A stretch of 64,000 nt of DNA from Lichenicoccus sp965213775. Its GTDB lineage: Bacteria; Pseudomonadota; Alphaproteobacteria; Acetobacterales; Acetobacteraceae. The position numbers were made by a program, and so were the translations under genes. The notes under the pieces were generated by a model. The model saw only the letters and a program-made list of their open reading frames with translations. It made no database searches and was not told the origin of the DNA. The DNA lies in assembly GCA_965213775.1 (NCBI GenBank), contig CBDCAC010000005.1:726503-790502 (forward strand), read 5' to 3'. Of this stretch, positions 9,657 to 18,464 are shown piece after piece (position 1 is the first letter of the stretch; each line of letters opens with the position of its first letter).

Positions 9657-10805
9657 CTAGTCCGGCGCGCGGGCGAGGGCGTGCAGCATGCCTGCGACCG
9701 GCGCCAGCAGCCGTGCTGCGTCCAGCTCCTGGGTGTCGTTCCAGCTCGCGGTGACGCAGACGGCGTGGCCGTCCGGCGCCACGGCGTAGGTCGAAAGATC
9801 GAGCACCCCCGGCTCCGAGCCGCCCTTGAACGCGACCATCCTCCAGTCCGAGGCGAGCGCCGGTCCGGGGTTGATTCGGAACGCCGGAACGTCCTTGAGC
9901 GAGGCCAGCAGCGCGCAGAGCTCGCGGCTGGTCAGGTACCATTCCGGCGCGCTGCCCGGCCGGTCGCGCAGGAAGGTCGGGTCCGGCAGCGGCGCATCGG
10001 CGATCCGGCCGAGCAGCGCCCGGCGTGCGGCGATTGTCATGCCGAGCCAGGCCTGCGCGCCGTCCGCCGGTTCGCGGCTCTTCAGCGTGAACAGCGCGCG
10101 CGTGGTGAGGAACGGCGCGTTGCGCGGGCTCAGCGTGTCCAGCGCGCCCGGGCCGACCAGCTGGATCAGCGCGTCGGCGGCGGTGTTGTCGCTCGCCGCG
10201 ATCATCGCGTCGGCTAGGGTGGCCACGGTGAGCGGGGTTCCGAACGGCCAGCCCTGCAGGAACCCGGACGGCAGCGAACGCCATGACGGGTCCAGCCGCA
10301 CCACCTGCTCCCAGGCGAGGCGATGCGCCGCGACCGCATCCAGCAGACCGCGCAGGACGACGAGCTTGAAGGCCGAGCCCACCGCCAGCGGGATGTCGGC
10401 GTGATAGGCGACGCGCTGCCGGCCGTCGCGCAGGACCAGCAGCGAGACCGTGCCCGGCAGCGCCTCGAACTGCCGCGCCAGCGCCTCCGGCGTAGCGCGC
10501 GGCACGAAGCCGGTCACCAGCAGCCGCACGATCCTGCCCTGCTCGTCGAGGGCGATCTTGGTCGGAAGATCGGCCAGGGCGAGGCGGACCACGAAGCCGT
10601 CGCCGGCGGGCGTCACGTCCAGCAGGGCGCCGCCCTGCCGCTCCAGCCCGGCCGCCATCGCGCGCAGCCGTTCCGGCGGCATCACCGAGGCGTAGGAGGG
10701 CGCCAGGCGGAGCGCTGCCCGCTGCGGGTCGCGGAACAGCATCTGCAGGATCAGCCGGCGCGGGTCCGGCCGCGCGGCGCCGCCGGGCGACGGCCAGATC
10801 GCCAT
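9657..10805 (-). CDS. Serine hydrolase, class A beta-lactamase-like
   Basis: Penicillin-recognising serine hydrolase fold, 382 aa, probably exported. Motifs in order: SxxK as SAFK (residues 144-147, nucleophile and base), SDN (205-207), and KGG (327-329) in place of the KTG of true class A beta-lactamases. Residues 1-120 form an extra N-terminal region. ATG at 10805 is the only ordinary start, yet the open frame continues upstream as a hydrophobic stretch (VALALLAA), so a signal peptide may begin at an unrecognised start or have lost its start codon. A beta-lactam or peptidoglycan substrate is uncertain. The gene sits alone between a repeat copy and a transporter remnant. Confidence 0.78.
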   Translation of the reverse strand: MAIWPSPGGAARPDPRRLILQMLFRDPQRAALRLAPSYASVMPPERLRAMAAGLERQGGALLDVTPAGDGFVVRLALADLPTKIALDEQGRIVRLLVTGFVPRATPEALARQFEALPGTVSLLVLRDGRQRVAYHADIPLAVGSAFKLVVLRGLLDAVAAHRLAWEQVVRLDPSWRSLPSGFLQGWPFGTPLTVATLADAMIAASDNTAADALIQLVGPGALDTLSPRNAPFLTTRALFTLKSREPADGAQAWLGMTIAARRALLGRIADAPLPDPTFLRDRPGSAPEWYLTSRELCALLASLKDVPAFRINPGPALASDWRMVAFKGGSEPGVLDLSTYAVAPDGHAVCVTASWNDTQELDAARLLAPVAGMLHALARAPD

Positions 10806-10861
10806 CGCGGCGAGCAGCGCCAGCGCGACGCGGCGCGAGGCTCCTGCCGGCGCGGAGAGGC

Positions 10862-11160
10862 TCAGGAGAGCAGCAGCATGCCGAAGATCACCGGGCCGTG
10901 GATGATCTGCCGGCCGGCCTCGGGCATCCGCATCCCCGCGAGCATGCGCTGCGGCGGCACGATCAGGCTGGTGCCGACCGCGGTGCCGCTCTGCCGTCCG
11001 GAACCGCCGAGGATGGAGGTGCCGCCGAGCACGACGGCGCCGAGCCGCCGGGGTAGAGCACCATCAGCCCCTGCAGCACCGCGTTCGCGCCGGGCGTGAA
11101 GATCGTCCACGGCGCACGCCGGCAGACGACGCCCGGCCTGGTCGACAGGCCGGTCGCCAT
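10862..11160 (-). pseudogene. Remnant of a sugar ABC transporter permease
   Basis: A decayed 3' fragment of an RbsC-type permease. One frame encodes FTPGANAVLQGLMVLYPG. After a shift, another frame encodes the family's conserved AVVLGGTSILGGSGRQSG followed by a degenerate C-terminus ending at 10862. Neither frame has a complete gene and no start is credible. The adjoining 11161-11345 holds no gene I can support. This may be the residue of a transporter locus that once preceded the serine hydrolase. It is not the 3' end of the intact permease at 3922-4938, whose C-terminus differs. Confidence 0.65.
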
Positions 11161-11345
11161 AGACGCCGCCCACGACCCCGCACACCTCCGGCACCCGGTG
11201 CTGCTTCACGGATGGTCTCTCCCCCCGTCCGGACGTACCGCCGGATCTCGCGCACGGAACATGGCACGGCCTGCATCGCGCGCAAGTCGCCCGGTCGGGG
11301 GTGCGAGGGCGCGCCGACCTGCGCCGGCCGGGGTGCGCGCGCCGC

Positions 11346-12122
11346 CTAGTCCGCGGCCCCCGGATCATGCGCCAGGGCGGCGGTGACGTCGGCGGGACGC
11401 AGCGTGCCCGTGAAGCCGCGATGCAGCAGCGCCACCCAGCGCTGCATCCAGGCCTCGCTGCGTCGCTGCAGCGCGGCGCTGGCGGCGGGATCGGGCTCCA
11501 TGATCGTGACCGTCAGGCCGCCTGCGGCGTCCTGGGCGAAGTAGCGCAGGGCCAGCAGGCGCACCGGAACCTGGATGCCGATCGTGCCGAGCCGGGCGAA
11601 GGATCGCTGCTCGATCAGGTTGGGATCGGCGGCATCGGCAAGCCGCGCGGTGATCAGGGGACGCAGGCTCCAGCATTGCCGCGCGGCCGGATCGCGGCCG
11701 GCGGACCCAGAAAGATCGTGCGTCGCCAGCCCCTGGACGTCGAAGCAGCCATCCCTCGGCAGCGTGGGCGCCGCGGCCGTCGCGGGCGGTCCTGCCACGA
11801 TCATCATCCCGGTGAGCCGGCCGCCGCGCAGGCGCGCCAGCACGACCGCCTGCAGCGCCTGAGGACCGCCGGCGCGCATCAGCGCGAGCTCGGTCCAGCC
11901 GCCCTGCGGCAGCGGCACCTGCCGGCCGGCGAACGGGATCAGCAGGCTCCGGGTGCCGGTGATCGGCGGCTGGTCGATGACGCTGTAGTCCAGCGGCCCC
12001 GGATCCGGCGTCGGCGCGTAGCGAGGGCCGGCGGCGGCATGATCCCGCCCGGCCAGCAGGCGGTCGAGTGCGGGCAGCGCGGGCGGGAACATCGCGGCCA
12101 GCGCGGTGCTGGCGACCGCCAA
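11346..12122 (-). CDS. Uncharacterised protein with N-terminal membrane segment
   Basis: No family recognised. From the TTG at 12122 the product is 258 aa, but the frame stays open up to a stop at 12195-12197 and encodes a hydrophobic, arginine-flanked stretch (WRRAPAWRFLLILAVAST). A real start just upstream, perhaps non-canonical, would give a membrane anchor. The rest looks extracytoplasmic: proline-rich near residue 40, then a mixed alpha/beta part with two Cys (DGCFDV, QCWSL) that could pair. It follows the AAA+ ATPase gene on the same strand, so it is probably the third member of that set. Function unknown. Confidence 0.6.
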   Translation of the reverse strand: MAVASTALAAMFPPALPALDRLLAGRDHAAAGPRYAPTPDPGPLDYSVIDQPPITGTRSLLIPFAGRQVPLPQGGWTELALMRAGGPQALQAVVLARLRGGRLTGMMIVAGPPATAAAPTLPRDGCFDVQGLATHDLSGSAGRDPAARQCWSLRPLITARLADAADPNLIEQRSFARLGTIGIQVPVRLLALRYFAQDAAGGLTVTIMEPDPAASAALQRRSEAWMQRWVALLHRGFTGTLRPADVTAALAHDPGAAD

Positions 12123-12234
12123 GATCAGCAGGAAGCGCCAGGCCGGCGCGCGCCGCCACAGGCGTGGAAAGGCGGAGATCGCGGCGCGCCCCGGCTAGCG
12201 CGGGCGGGGCGGGGAGAGGACGCGGGCCGACATG

Positions 12235-13524
12235 CTAGAGCGCGCGTTCCTGCGGGTCGATCGCGCGCAGATCGGCGATCCGGGTGACGACGCCGGACTC
12301 CGCCTGCTCCAGCCGCACCCGGCGCGCGCCCTGCTGCCTGGCCTCGATCAGCCCGTCGCTGACCATCTCCTCGATCGAGCGCACCAGGTCGCGGGCACTG
12401 GCGCCGTGCCCGAGGCGGTCCTGCTTCTGCATCACCTCGAACAGCAGTGCCGCATCGATCCCGCCCGGCGCGATCTCCAGGCCGTACTGGGCGATCATCG
12501 TCTCGATCTCGAGGGCGGCGACGCGGGCGATGTCGAGGCCCTCGAGCTTGCGGAACACGAAGATGCGGTCGATCCGGTTGAGCACCTCGGGCGCGAAGCC
12601 GGCCAGCTTGAGCGCCTCCACCGAGGCGGCGCGCATCGCCTCCGGGTCGTGCCCGAGCCGGCCCTCGATCTCGGTCAGCATGTCGGTGGCGATGTTGGAG
12701 GTCAGCATGAAGATGGCGCGCGTGGTCGAGACCGCCTGTCCGTTGGATGCCTCGGTGACGTGGCCGTCGTTCCAGGCGGTGAGGAACTTCTTGAACACGT
12801 CGGGATGCGCCTTCTCGATCTCGTCGAGCAGCACCACGGCGTCCGGGGTCTCCTTCAGCCCGCCGGTCAGCTTGCCGTAGCTGTCCGAGCCGACATAGCC
12901 CTTGGGCGAGCCGAACAGCTGGGTCGCCGCGTGCGGGGAGCTCATCTGGGTCATGTCGAAATGCAGCAGCTTGCGGCCGAGTGCGACCGCCAGCCGCTTG
13001 CTCAGGTAGGTCTTGCCGGTGCCCGGCGGTCCGGCCAGCAGGAAGATGCCGACCGGCTTGCCGCGCGCCTGCAGGGCGAGACGGCGTCGCAGCTGCTGCG
13101 CCACGTCCTCGCAGACCTGGTCCTGGCCGATCACCTGGTCGCGCAGCGTCTGCGCCAGCGCCTGGGCGTCGATGAAGGTGGCGCGCTCCTGCTGCGAGAG
13201 CAGCTGCTCCAGCGCCGCGCGATTGGTCAGCCGGGCCAGAATATCCATCATCCACCCTCGTCGATGCCGCCGCCGCGCATGCAGGCTGCGACCGACAGGG
13301 CCGGCGCGCCACTCGAAGGCGAGCGACGCCAGCACCAGCGCCCAGCTGCCGCCCGCGAGCGCAGCATAGACCCAGCCGAACCGGGTGAGCCAGGACAGCA
13401 GGCCGCTCCAGATGCCGCTCGGCGAGAGGTGCAGCTGCATTGCGATCTGCACGCTGGCCAGCGTCAGGAACGCCAGCATCATCAGCGGCATCAGCCGGGT
13501 CGCGGCAGGCAGCAGACCCTTCAT
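12235..13524 (-). CDS. Membrane-anchored ClpB-like AAA+ ATPase
   Basis: Single-ring AAA+ (AAA_2, ClpA/B D2-type) ATPase, 429 aa. Two hydrophobic segments (about 11-30 and 49-70) precede a basic linker. The ATPase core has Walker A GPPGTGKT (165-172), the pore loop KGYVGS (Tyr210), Walker B VVLLDEIE (230-237), sensor-1 FMLTSN and the arginine-finger region EVLNRIDRIFVF, then a ClpB-small-like C-domain. Soluble Clp proteins have no such membrane anchor and carry an N-domain, both different here. It starts inside the stop of the upstream gene (ATGA), so the two are coupled. A membrane-protein unfolding or remodelling role is inferred; no ClpP-binding loop was identified. Confidence 0.82.
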   Translation of the reverse strand: MKGLLPAATRLMPLMMLAFLTLASVQIAMQLHLSPSGIWSGLLSWLTRFGWVYAALAGGSWALVLASLAFEWRAGPVGRSLHARRRHRRGWMMDILARLTNRAALEQLLSQQERATFIDAQALAQTLRDQVIGQDQVCEDVAQQLRRRLALQARGKPVGIFLLAGPPGTGKTYLSKRLAVALGRKLLHFDMTQMSSPHAATQLFGSPKGYVGSDSYGKLTGGLKETPDAVVLLDEIEKAHPDVFKKFLTAWNDGHVTEASNGQAVSTTRAIFMLTSNIATDMLTEIEGRLGHDPEAMRAASVEALKLAGFAPEVLNRIDRIFVFRKLEGLDIARVAALEIETMIAQYGLEIAPGGIDAALLFEVMQKQDRLGHGASARDLVRSIEEMVSDGLIEARQQGARRVRLEQAESGVVTRIADLRAIDPQERAL

Positions 13525-14126
13525 TGCGCGATCACGCCCACGTCCAGCTCCTGGCCGTCCTGCAGCGTCGGCAGCGCCAGCGGCCCGGTCAGGGTGATGG
13601 CGCCGATGCCGACGCCGCCCGCGGCAGCGCCCGGCGAGGCCCCCAGCAGGCGGAAACGGAGGCTGCCGACCTCGGCCATCGGCACCGTCAGCACGATCGG
13701 CTGCGCCGAGAGGCGGACGATCTGGCTCAGCCCGTTCGCGTCCACCCGCACCACCGCGCCGCTGCCGCCGTCGCGCTCGAACAGAGGCACCCGCACCAGG
13801 CGCAGCCGTCGCCGCTCGACCGCCTGGGCCAGCGCGGACGCCTCGTTGAAGGGCAGGTTCATCGCGCCCACCGCCTGGAGATCGTCGCCCGCCGGGATCA
13901 GGCCCAGCTCAAGCAGGGCGCGCACCCGGTCGCCGGCGGCGGCCCCGCCGGAGGCGGCGAGCGGCGCCAGCGCGGGGATCCAGCCCGCGATCCGGTCGGA
14001 GAACCGGACCCAGCCGCCGACCGCGACCAGCAGCGCCAGCATCACCGCCAACGCGCGAACTCCCGCGGCCCCGCCGCCGGATGGGGCAAGGACCGGCTCG
14101 GCAAGCGGCGATGGTGCTCTGTCCAT
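13521..14126 (-). CDS. Uncharacterised single-pass membrane protein, coupled to AAA+ ATPase
   Basis: 201 aa, no known family recognised. A short cytoplasmic N-terminus rich in Pro/Ser is followed by one hydrophobic segment (GVRALAVMLALLVAVGGWV, about 40-58), then a soluble domain predicted outside, ending in small-residue beta-like sequence (GVGIGAITLTGPLALPTLQDG). The ATG at 14126 is chosen because it leaves a normal N-in anchor; a TTG at 14183 is possible. The last 4 bp overlap the AAA+ gene. First gene of the putative three-gene operon; partner or substrate of the ATPase is a reasonable guess only. Confidence 0.68.
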   Translation of the reverse strand: MDRAPSPLAEPVLAPSGGGAAGVRALAVMLALLVAVGGWVRFSDRIAGWIPALAPLAASGGAAAGDRVRALLELGLIPAGDDLQAVGAMNLPFNEASALAQAVERRRLRLVRVPLFERDGGSGAVVRVDANGLSQIVRLSAQPIVLTVPMAEVGSLRFRLLGASPGAAAGGVGIGAITLTGPLALPTLQDGQELDVGVIAQ

Positions 14127-14228
14127 GGGGCGATGAAAGCAAGCGCGCGTCGGCGGCGCAATCGCGGTAACCTTTCGCAGCAAGCCATGGCCCGCGGCGC
14201 CGGCGCGGCGGCGGTCACGCGGAGTTGC

Positions 14229-14257
14229 TTGACATCATCGTCGGCCGGGGCACGATC
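14229..14257 (+). promoter_or_regulatory. Possible sigma70 promoter of DUF3108 gene
   Basis: TTGACA at 14229-14234, a 17-bp spacer, then a weak -10 (ACGATC, 14252-14257). The start codon lies only 5 nt after the -10, which would make the transcript leaderless; no ribosome-binding site is visible. The -35 is perfect but the -10 is poor. Confidence 0.35.
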
Positions 14258-14262
14258 GCGCG

Positions 14263-15111
14263 ATGAGCCGCAGACATCTCCGCACCGGCCTGCTCGCCCC
14301 GGTGTTCGCCTTGGCCGCCGCCGCCGCAACACCCGCCGCAACACCCGCCGCGTGGGCGCAGCCGAGCGCGAGCGACGCCTCCAGGACGATCCGGCTCAGC
14401 TACACGCTCTACGGTCACGGCCTGCACGTGCTCAACGTGGTGGTCGATCTGCGACTCTCGGGACAGGGCTACTCGGTGCGGCTGAACGACCGCACCGCGG
14501 GCTTCCTCGGCCTGATGCTGCACACCGACGTCACCTCGACCGCGACCGGCCGCTTCGCGTCGGGCGGCGTGCGTCCGGTGCGCTTCGAGAGTGCCGGCTA
14601 CTCGCGCGGCGCGCAGCGCCGGACGGTGCTGGAGTACGTCGACGGCAACCCCGCGGTGCGCGTGCTGACGCCGAGCGAGCCGCGACGCGACCGCGTCGAT
14701 CCCGCGCAGACGGCGGGCAGCATCGACACCCTGAGCGCGATCGCCGACATGGTGCACGAGGTGCAGCAGGACGGCAGATGCGACGGCCACGCATTGGTAT
14801 TCGACGGGCTGCGGCTGACCCAGGTGAGTGCCCGCACCGTAGGCCGGCAGACGGTGCCGCAGGACGACCGCTCGCCTTTCGGCGGCACGGCGCTGCGCTG
14901 CAACTTCGTCAGCCTTCAGGTCGGCGGCTTCCTGCACAATGACGAGGAGGCGCGCATGCGCCGGCCGCAGCACGGCACCGCCTGGGTGGCGTCGGTCGGG
15001 CAGGGGCTGCCGGAGATGCCGGTGCGCATCAGCTTCGAGAACCCGAAGCTCGGCCTGGCGACGATGTTCCTGAGCAAGGTCGAGCAGGGCCGCGTCGGCG
15101 CCGGCGGTTGA
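14263..15111 (+). CDS. DUF3108 domain-containing exported protein
   Basis: 282 aa. The signal peptide (RRHLRTGLLAPVFALAAAAAT, cleavage near AWA-QP) contains a duplicated AATP unit. The mature part matches the DUF3108 pattern: an early SYTLYGHGLHVLNVVVDL beta segment, a dedicated GFLGLMLHTDVTSTATGRF stretch, and a late DGRCDGHALVFDGLRL segment. DUF3108 proteins are envelope proteins of unestablished biochemical role, common in alphaproteobacteria. The gene is monocistronic, 120 bp ahead of glmU, and divergent from the AAA+ set. Confidence 0.82.
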   Translation: MSRRHLRTGLLAPVFALAAAAATPAATPAAWAQPSASDASRTIRLSYTLYGHGLHVLNVVVDLRLSGQGYSVRLNDRTAGFLGLMLHTDVTSTATGRFASGGVRPVRFESAGYSRGAQRRTVLEYVDGNPAVRVLTPSEPRRDRVDPAQTAGSIDTLSAIADMVHEVQQDGRCDGHALVFDGLRLTQVSARTVGRQTVPQDDRSPFGGTALRCNFVSLQVGGFLHNDEEARMRRPQHGTAWVASVGQGLPEMPVRISFENPKLGLATMFLSKVEQGRVGAGG

Positions 15112-15192
15112 CGCGCCCACGGCTGAAGCAGCCGCCGCGACGTGCGGCACCATGCCGTAACGATTAGTGATGGCGGCGGCGACGGCGCAGGT

Positions 15193-15221
15193 TTGACACC
15201 GGCCGCGGCGCGACGCTACGC
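15193..15221 (+). promoter_or_regulatory. Possible glmUS promoter
   Basis: TTGACA at 15193-15198, 17 bp, then CTACGC (15216-15221), about 10 nt ahead of the glmU start codon. The -35 is perfect, the -10 moderate. It lies in the 120-bp gap after the DUF3108 gene, the only gap before the tightly packed glmU-glmS pair. Confidence 0.4.
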
Positions 15222-15231
15222 GCGGTGGAGA

Positions 15232-16575
15232 ATGCACGCCACCGCCATCCTGCTCGCCGCCGGCCTCGGCACCCGGATGAAGTCCTCGCAGCCCAAGGCG
15301 ATGCACCCGCTCGCCGGGCGTCCGATGCTGCGCCACCTGATCGAGAGCTGCGAGGCGGTGTTCGACCGCATCGTGGTGGTGGTCGGGCCGGAGATGGCGG
15401 CGCTGGCGGCGCTGGCGTCGCCGCACCCGGTGGTGGTGCAGCACGAGCGGCTCGGCACCGCCCACGCCGCGCGTCAGGCGGCGCATCTGTTCGGCGACGC
15501 CGACGTCGCGGTGCTGTATGCCGACAACCCGCTGATCTCGGCGCCGACGCTGCGGCGGCTGATCCAGGCGCGTGGCGAGGCGGGCACCGGTCTCGCGCTG
15601 CTGGCGATGCGGCCGCGCGACCCCGGGCGCTACGGCCGGGTGATCGCGCAGGACGGGCGGGTGCAGCGGATCGTCGAGTGGGCGGACGCCTCGCCCGACG
15701 AGCGTACGGTCGGGCTGTGCAACGCCGGCGTGCTGTGCGCCGGCGCGGGCGATTTCGCGGCCTGGCTGGATCGCGTCGAGGACCGCAACGCGAAGCGGGA
15801 GTTCTACCTCACCGACGTGGTGGCGCGGGCGGCGGCGCAGGGTGCGCTGGTCCGCGCGGTCGAGGCCCCGGAGTCGGAACTGCGCGGGATCAACTCGCGC
15901 GCCGAGCTGGCGGAGGCGGAGGCCGAGATCCAGCGCCGGCTGCGCACGGCGGCGATGGAGCGGGGCGCCACCCTGGTCGCACCCGATACGGTGTTCCTGT
16001 GCGCCGACACGGTGCTGGAGCCGGACGTGGTGGTGCATCCGCACGTGGTGTTCGGCCCCGGCGTGCGGGTCGGCGCGCGCAGCGAGATACGCGCCTTCAG
16101 CCATCTCGAGGGCTGCGTCGTGGGCGAGGCGGCGCTGATCGGGCCGTACGCGCGGCTGCGCCCCGGCACCCGGGTCGGCGAGGCGGCGCATGTCGGCAAC
16201 TTCGTGGAGCTGAAGGCGGCCGAGCTCGGCGCCGGCGCCAAGGCGAACCATCTGAGCTACCTGGGTGACGCCAGCATCGGTGCGCGCAGCAACATCGGCG
16301 CCGGCACGATCACCTGCAACTATGACGGGGTGTCGAAGCACCGCACGGTGATCGGCTCGGACGTGTTCGTGGGGTCGAACGCGATCCTGGTGGCGCCGCT
16401 GACGCTCGGCGACCGCGCCCTGGTCGCCGCCGGCAGCGTGATCACCGAAACGGTGCCCGACGACGCGATGGCGCTGGGCCGGGCGCGCCAGGTCAACAAG
16501 CCGGGTCTGGCGGCCGCGTTCCGGGCGCGGCTGCGGGCGAGGATGGCGGCGCGGCGAGACGGGGAGCGCGGCTGA
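15232..16575 (+). CDS. glmU: Bifunctional GlcNAc-1-P uridyltransferase/GlcN-1-P acetyltransferase
   Basis: Makes UDP-GlcNAc for peptidoglycan and lipid A: acetylates glucosamine-1-phosphate, then uridylates it. 447 aa, the usual length. The N-terminal nucleotidyltransferase has LAAGLGTRMKS with the downstream PKAMHPLAGRPM; the C-terminal left-handed beta-helix has hexapeptide runs (VVVHPHVVFGPGVRVGA) and NLSYLGD-like HLSYLGDASIG with GTITCNYDGVSKHRT. ATG at 15232 follows GGTGGAGA closely. It overlaps glmS by 1 bp, forming a hexosamine operon. Confidence 0.97.
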   Translation: MHATAILLAAGLGTRMKSSQPKAMHPLAGRPMLRHLIESCEAVFDRIVVVVGPEMAALAALASPHPVVVQHERLGTAHAARQAAHLFGDADVAVLYADNPLISAPTLRRLIQARGEAGTGLALLAMRPRDPGRYGRVIAQDGRVQRIVEWADASPDERTVGLCNAGVLCAGAGDFAAWLDRVEDRNAKREFYLTDVVARAAAQGALVRAVEAPESELRGINSRAELAEAEAEIQRRLRTAAMERGATLVAPDTVFLCADTVLEPDVVVHPHVVFGPGVRVGARSEIRAFSHLEGCVVGEAALIGPYARLRPGTRVGEAAHVGNFVELKAAELGAGAKANHLSYLGDASIGARSNIGAGTITCNYDGVSKHRTVIGSDVFVGSNAILVAPLTLGDRALVAAGSVITETVPDDAMALGRARQVNKPGLAAAFRARLRARMAARRDGERG

Positions 16576-18398
16576 TGTGCGGGATCGTGGGCGTCATCGG
16601 CGCGGCTCCGGCGGCGGCGGTGCTGTTCGAGGCGCTGCGCCGGCTGGAATATCGCGGCTACGATTCCGCAGGGATCGCGACCCTGGTGCAGGGGCATATC
16701 GAGCGGCGTCGCGCCGAGGGCAAGCTGGTGCATCTCGGCGCGGTGCTGGAGCGGCGTCCGCTCGGCGGCACCACCGGCATCGGCCATACCCGCTGGGCCA
16801 CGCACGGCGCGCCGACCGAGGGCAACGCGCACCCGCATGGCACCGCGCTGGTCTCGATCGTGCACAACGGCATCATCGAGAACCATGCCGAGCTGCGCGC
16901 CGAGCTGGAGCGCGACGGCCAGGTGTTCAGCACCGAGACCGACAGCGAGACGGTGGCGCAGATGGTCGACCGCAACCTCAGGCGCGGGCTGTCGCCGCGC
17001 GAGGCGGCGCAGGCCTGCCTGACCCGGCTGCAGGGCGCCTACGCGATCGCGATGATCTTCGCCGGCCACAGCGAGCTGATGATCGGCGCCCGTCACGGCG
17101 CGCCGCTGGCGGTGGGGTTCGGCGACAACGAGATGTTCCTGGGCTCCGACAGCCTCGCGCTGTCGCCGCTGACCCGGCGCATCGCCTATCTGCGCGACGG
17201 CGACTGGTGCGTCGTCACCCGCGACGGGGCGGAGATGTTCGACATCGAGGGCAGCCCCGTCCCATACGAGATCAGGCAGACCGCGCTGATCGCGGGCTCG
17301 ATCGGCAAGGACGGCTACCGGCACTACATGGAGAAGGAGCTGCACGAGCACCCGCTGGTGATCGGGCAGACCCTGCTGCACATGATCGATCCGACCACCC
17401 GCCGGGTGGTGATGCCGGCGCTGCCGTTCGATCTCGCCGCCCTGCCCAGGGTGACCATCACCGCCTGCGGCTCGGCGTTCTATGCCGGGCTGCTGGGGCG
17501 GCACTGGCTGGAGAGCGAGGCGAGGCTGCCGACCGACGCCGACGTCGCCAGCGAGCTGCGCTACCGCGACGCCCCGCTCGCCGAAGGCGGTCTCGCGCTG
17601 ATGATCAGCCAGTCCGGCGAGACCGCCGACACGCTGGCGGCGCTGCGCGCGCTGCGCGTCGGCGGCCAGCACGTGATGTCGGTGCTGAACGTGCCGGAGA
17701 GCACGATGGCGCGCGAGAGCGACGTGGTGCTCGACACCGTGGCCGGACCCGAGATCTGCGTGGCCAGCACCAAGGCGTTCACCGCCCAGCTCTCGGTGCT
17801 GGCCTGCGTCGCGATCGCGGTCGGCCGGGCGCGCGGCTGCCTGTCGGAGGCGCGCGAGGTGGCGCTGGTCGAGGCGCTGCTCGACCTGCCGGGGAAGGCC
17901 GCGGAGCTGTTCGCGCTCACCGGCGACGTGCAGCGCATCGCCGCCATCGTCTCCGAGGCGCGCGACGTGCTGTATCTCGGCCGCGGCGCCTATTTCCCGG
18001 TGGCGCTGGAGGGCGCGCTGAAGCTCAAGGAGATCTCCTACATCCATGCCGAGGCTTACGCCGCCGGCGAGATGAAGCACGGGCCGATCGCGCTGATCGA
18101 CCGCACCGTGCCGGTGGTGGCGATCGCGCCCAGCGGAAGACTGTTCGACAAGACCGCGTCGAACCTGCAGGAGGCGCGCGCACGCGGCGGCCGGCTGATG
18201 GTGTTCACCGACGCCAGGGGCGCGATGAAGCTGCACGGCATCGCCGAGCAGATGGTGGTGCTGCCGCAGGCGGACGGGTTCGTCGCTCCCATCCTGCACA
18301 GCATCGCGGTGCAGATGCTGGCCTACGAGGTGGCGCTGCTGAAGGGCACCGACGTAGACCAGCCCCGCAACCTGGCAAAGTCCGTCACGGTAGAATAG
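16575..18398 (+). CDS. glmS: Glutamine--fructose-6-phosphate aminotransferase
   Basis: Converts fructose-6-phosphate and glutamine to glucosamine-6-phosphate, the entry step of hexosamine synthesis; cytosolic. 607 aa. The N-terminal glutaminase begins with the catalytic Cys (MCGIVGVIG) and has GHTRWATHG. Two SIS domains follow (SQSGETADTLAAL; EGALKLKEISYIHAEAY), ending in the typical ...DVDQPRNLAKSVTVE. The start codon overlaps the glmU stop. No glmS ribozyme or sRNA target is apparent, as expected since the gene is internal to the operon. Confidence 0.98.
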   Translation: MCGIVGVIGAAPAAAVLFEALRRLEYRGYDSAGIATLVQGHIERRRAEGKLVHLGAVLERRPLGGTTGIGHTRWATHGAPTEGNAHPHGTALVSIVHNGIIENHAELRAELERDGQVFSTETDSETVAQMVDRNLRRGLSPREAAQACLTRLQGAYAIAMIFAGHSELMIGARHGAPLAVGFGDNEMFLGSDSLALSPLTRRIAYLRDGDWCVVTRDGAEMFDIEGSPVPYEIRQTALIAGSIGKDGYRHYMEKELHEHPLVIGQTLLHMIDPTTRRVVMPALPFDLAALPRVTITACGSAFYAGLLGRHWLESEARLPTDADVASELRYRDAPLAEGGLALMISQSGETADTLAALRALRVGGQHVMSVLNVPESTMARESDVVLDTVAGPEICVASTKAFTAQLSVLACVAIAVGRARGCLSEAREVALVEALLDLPGKAAELFALTGDVQRIAAIVSEARDVLYLGRGAYFPVALEGALKLKEISYIHAEAYAAGEMKHGPIALIDRTVPVVAIAPSGRLFDKTASNLQEARARGGRLMVFTDARGAMKLHGIAEQMVVLPQADGFVAPILHSIAVQMLAYEVALLKGTDVDQPRNLAKSVTVE

Positions 18399-18404
18399 AG
18401 AACC

Positions 18405-18450
18405 GGGGCCTGGGGCCGCCGGCCCCAGCGGGTCAAGGGCAGAGCCCTTG
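18405..18450. repeat. Dispersed repeat, copy B (half element)
   Basis: Only the right half of the family: a GGGGCC...GGCCCC hairpin, then CGGGTCAAGGGC...GCCCTTG. It sits between the convergent glmS and lipoprotein genes, 6 bp after the glmS stop, so it could end glmS transcripts (inference). Confidence 0.65.
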
Positions 18451-18464
18451 ATCCTTTCGCCTAG

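Noticed and set aside
11064..11285. Short minus-strand frame in the permease-remnant region
   Set aside because: No start signal, no motif, and no match to the permease sequence pattern; treated as non-coding.
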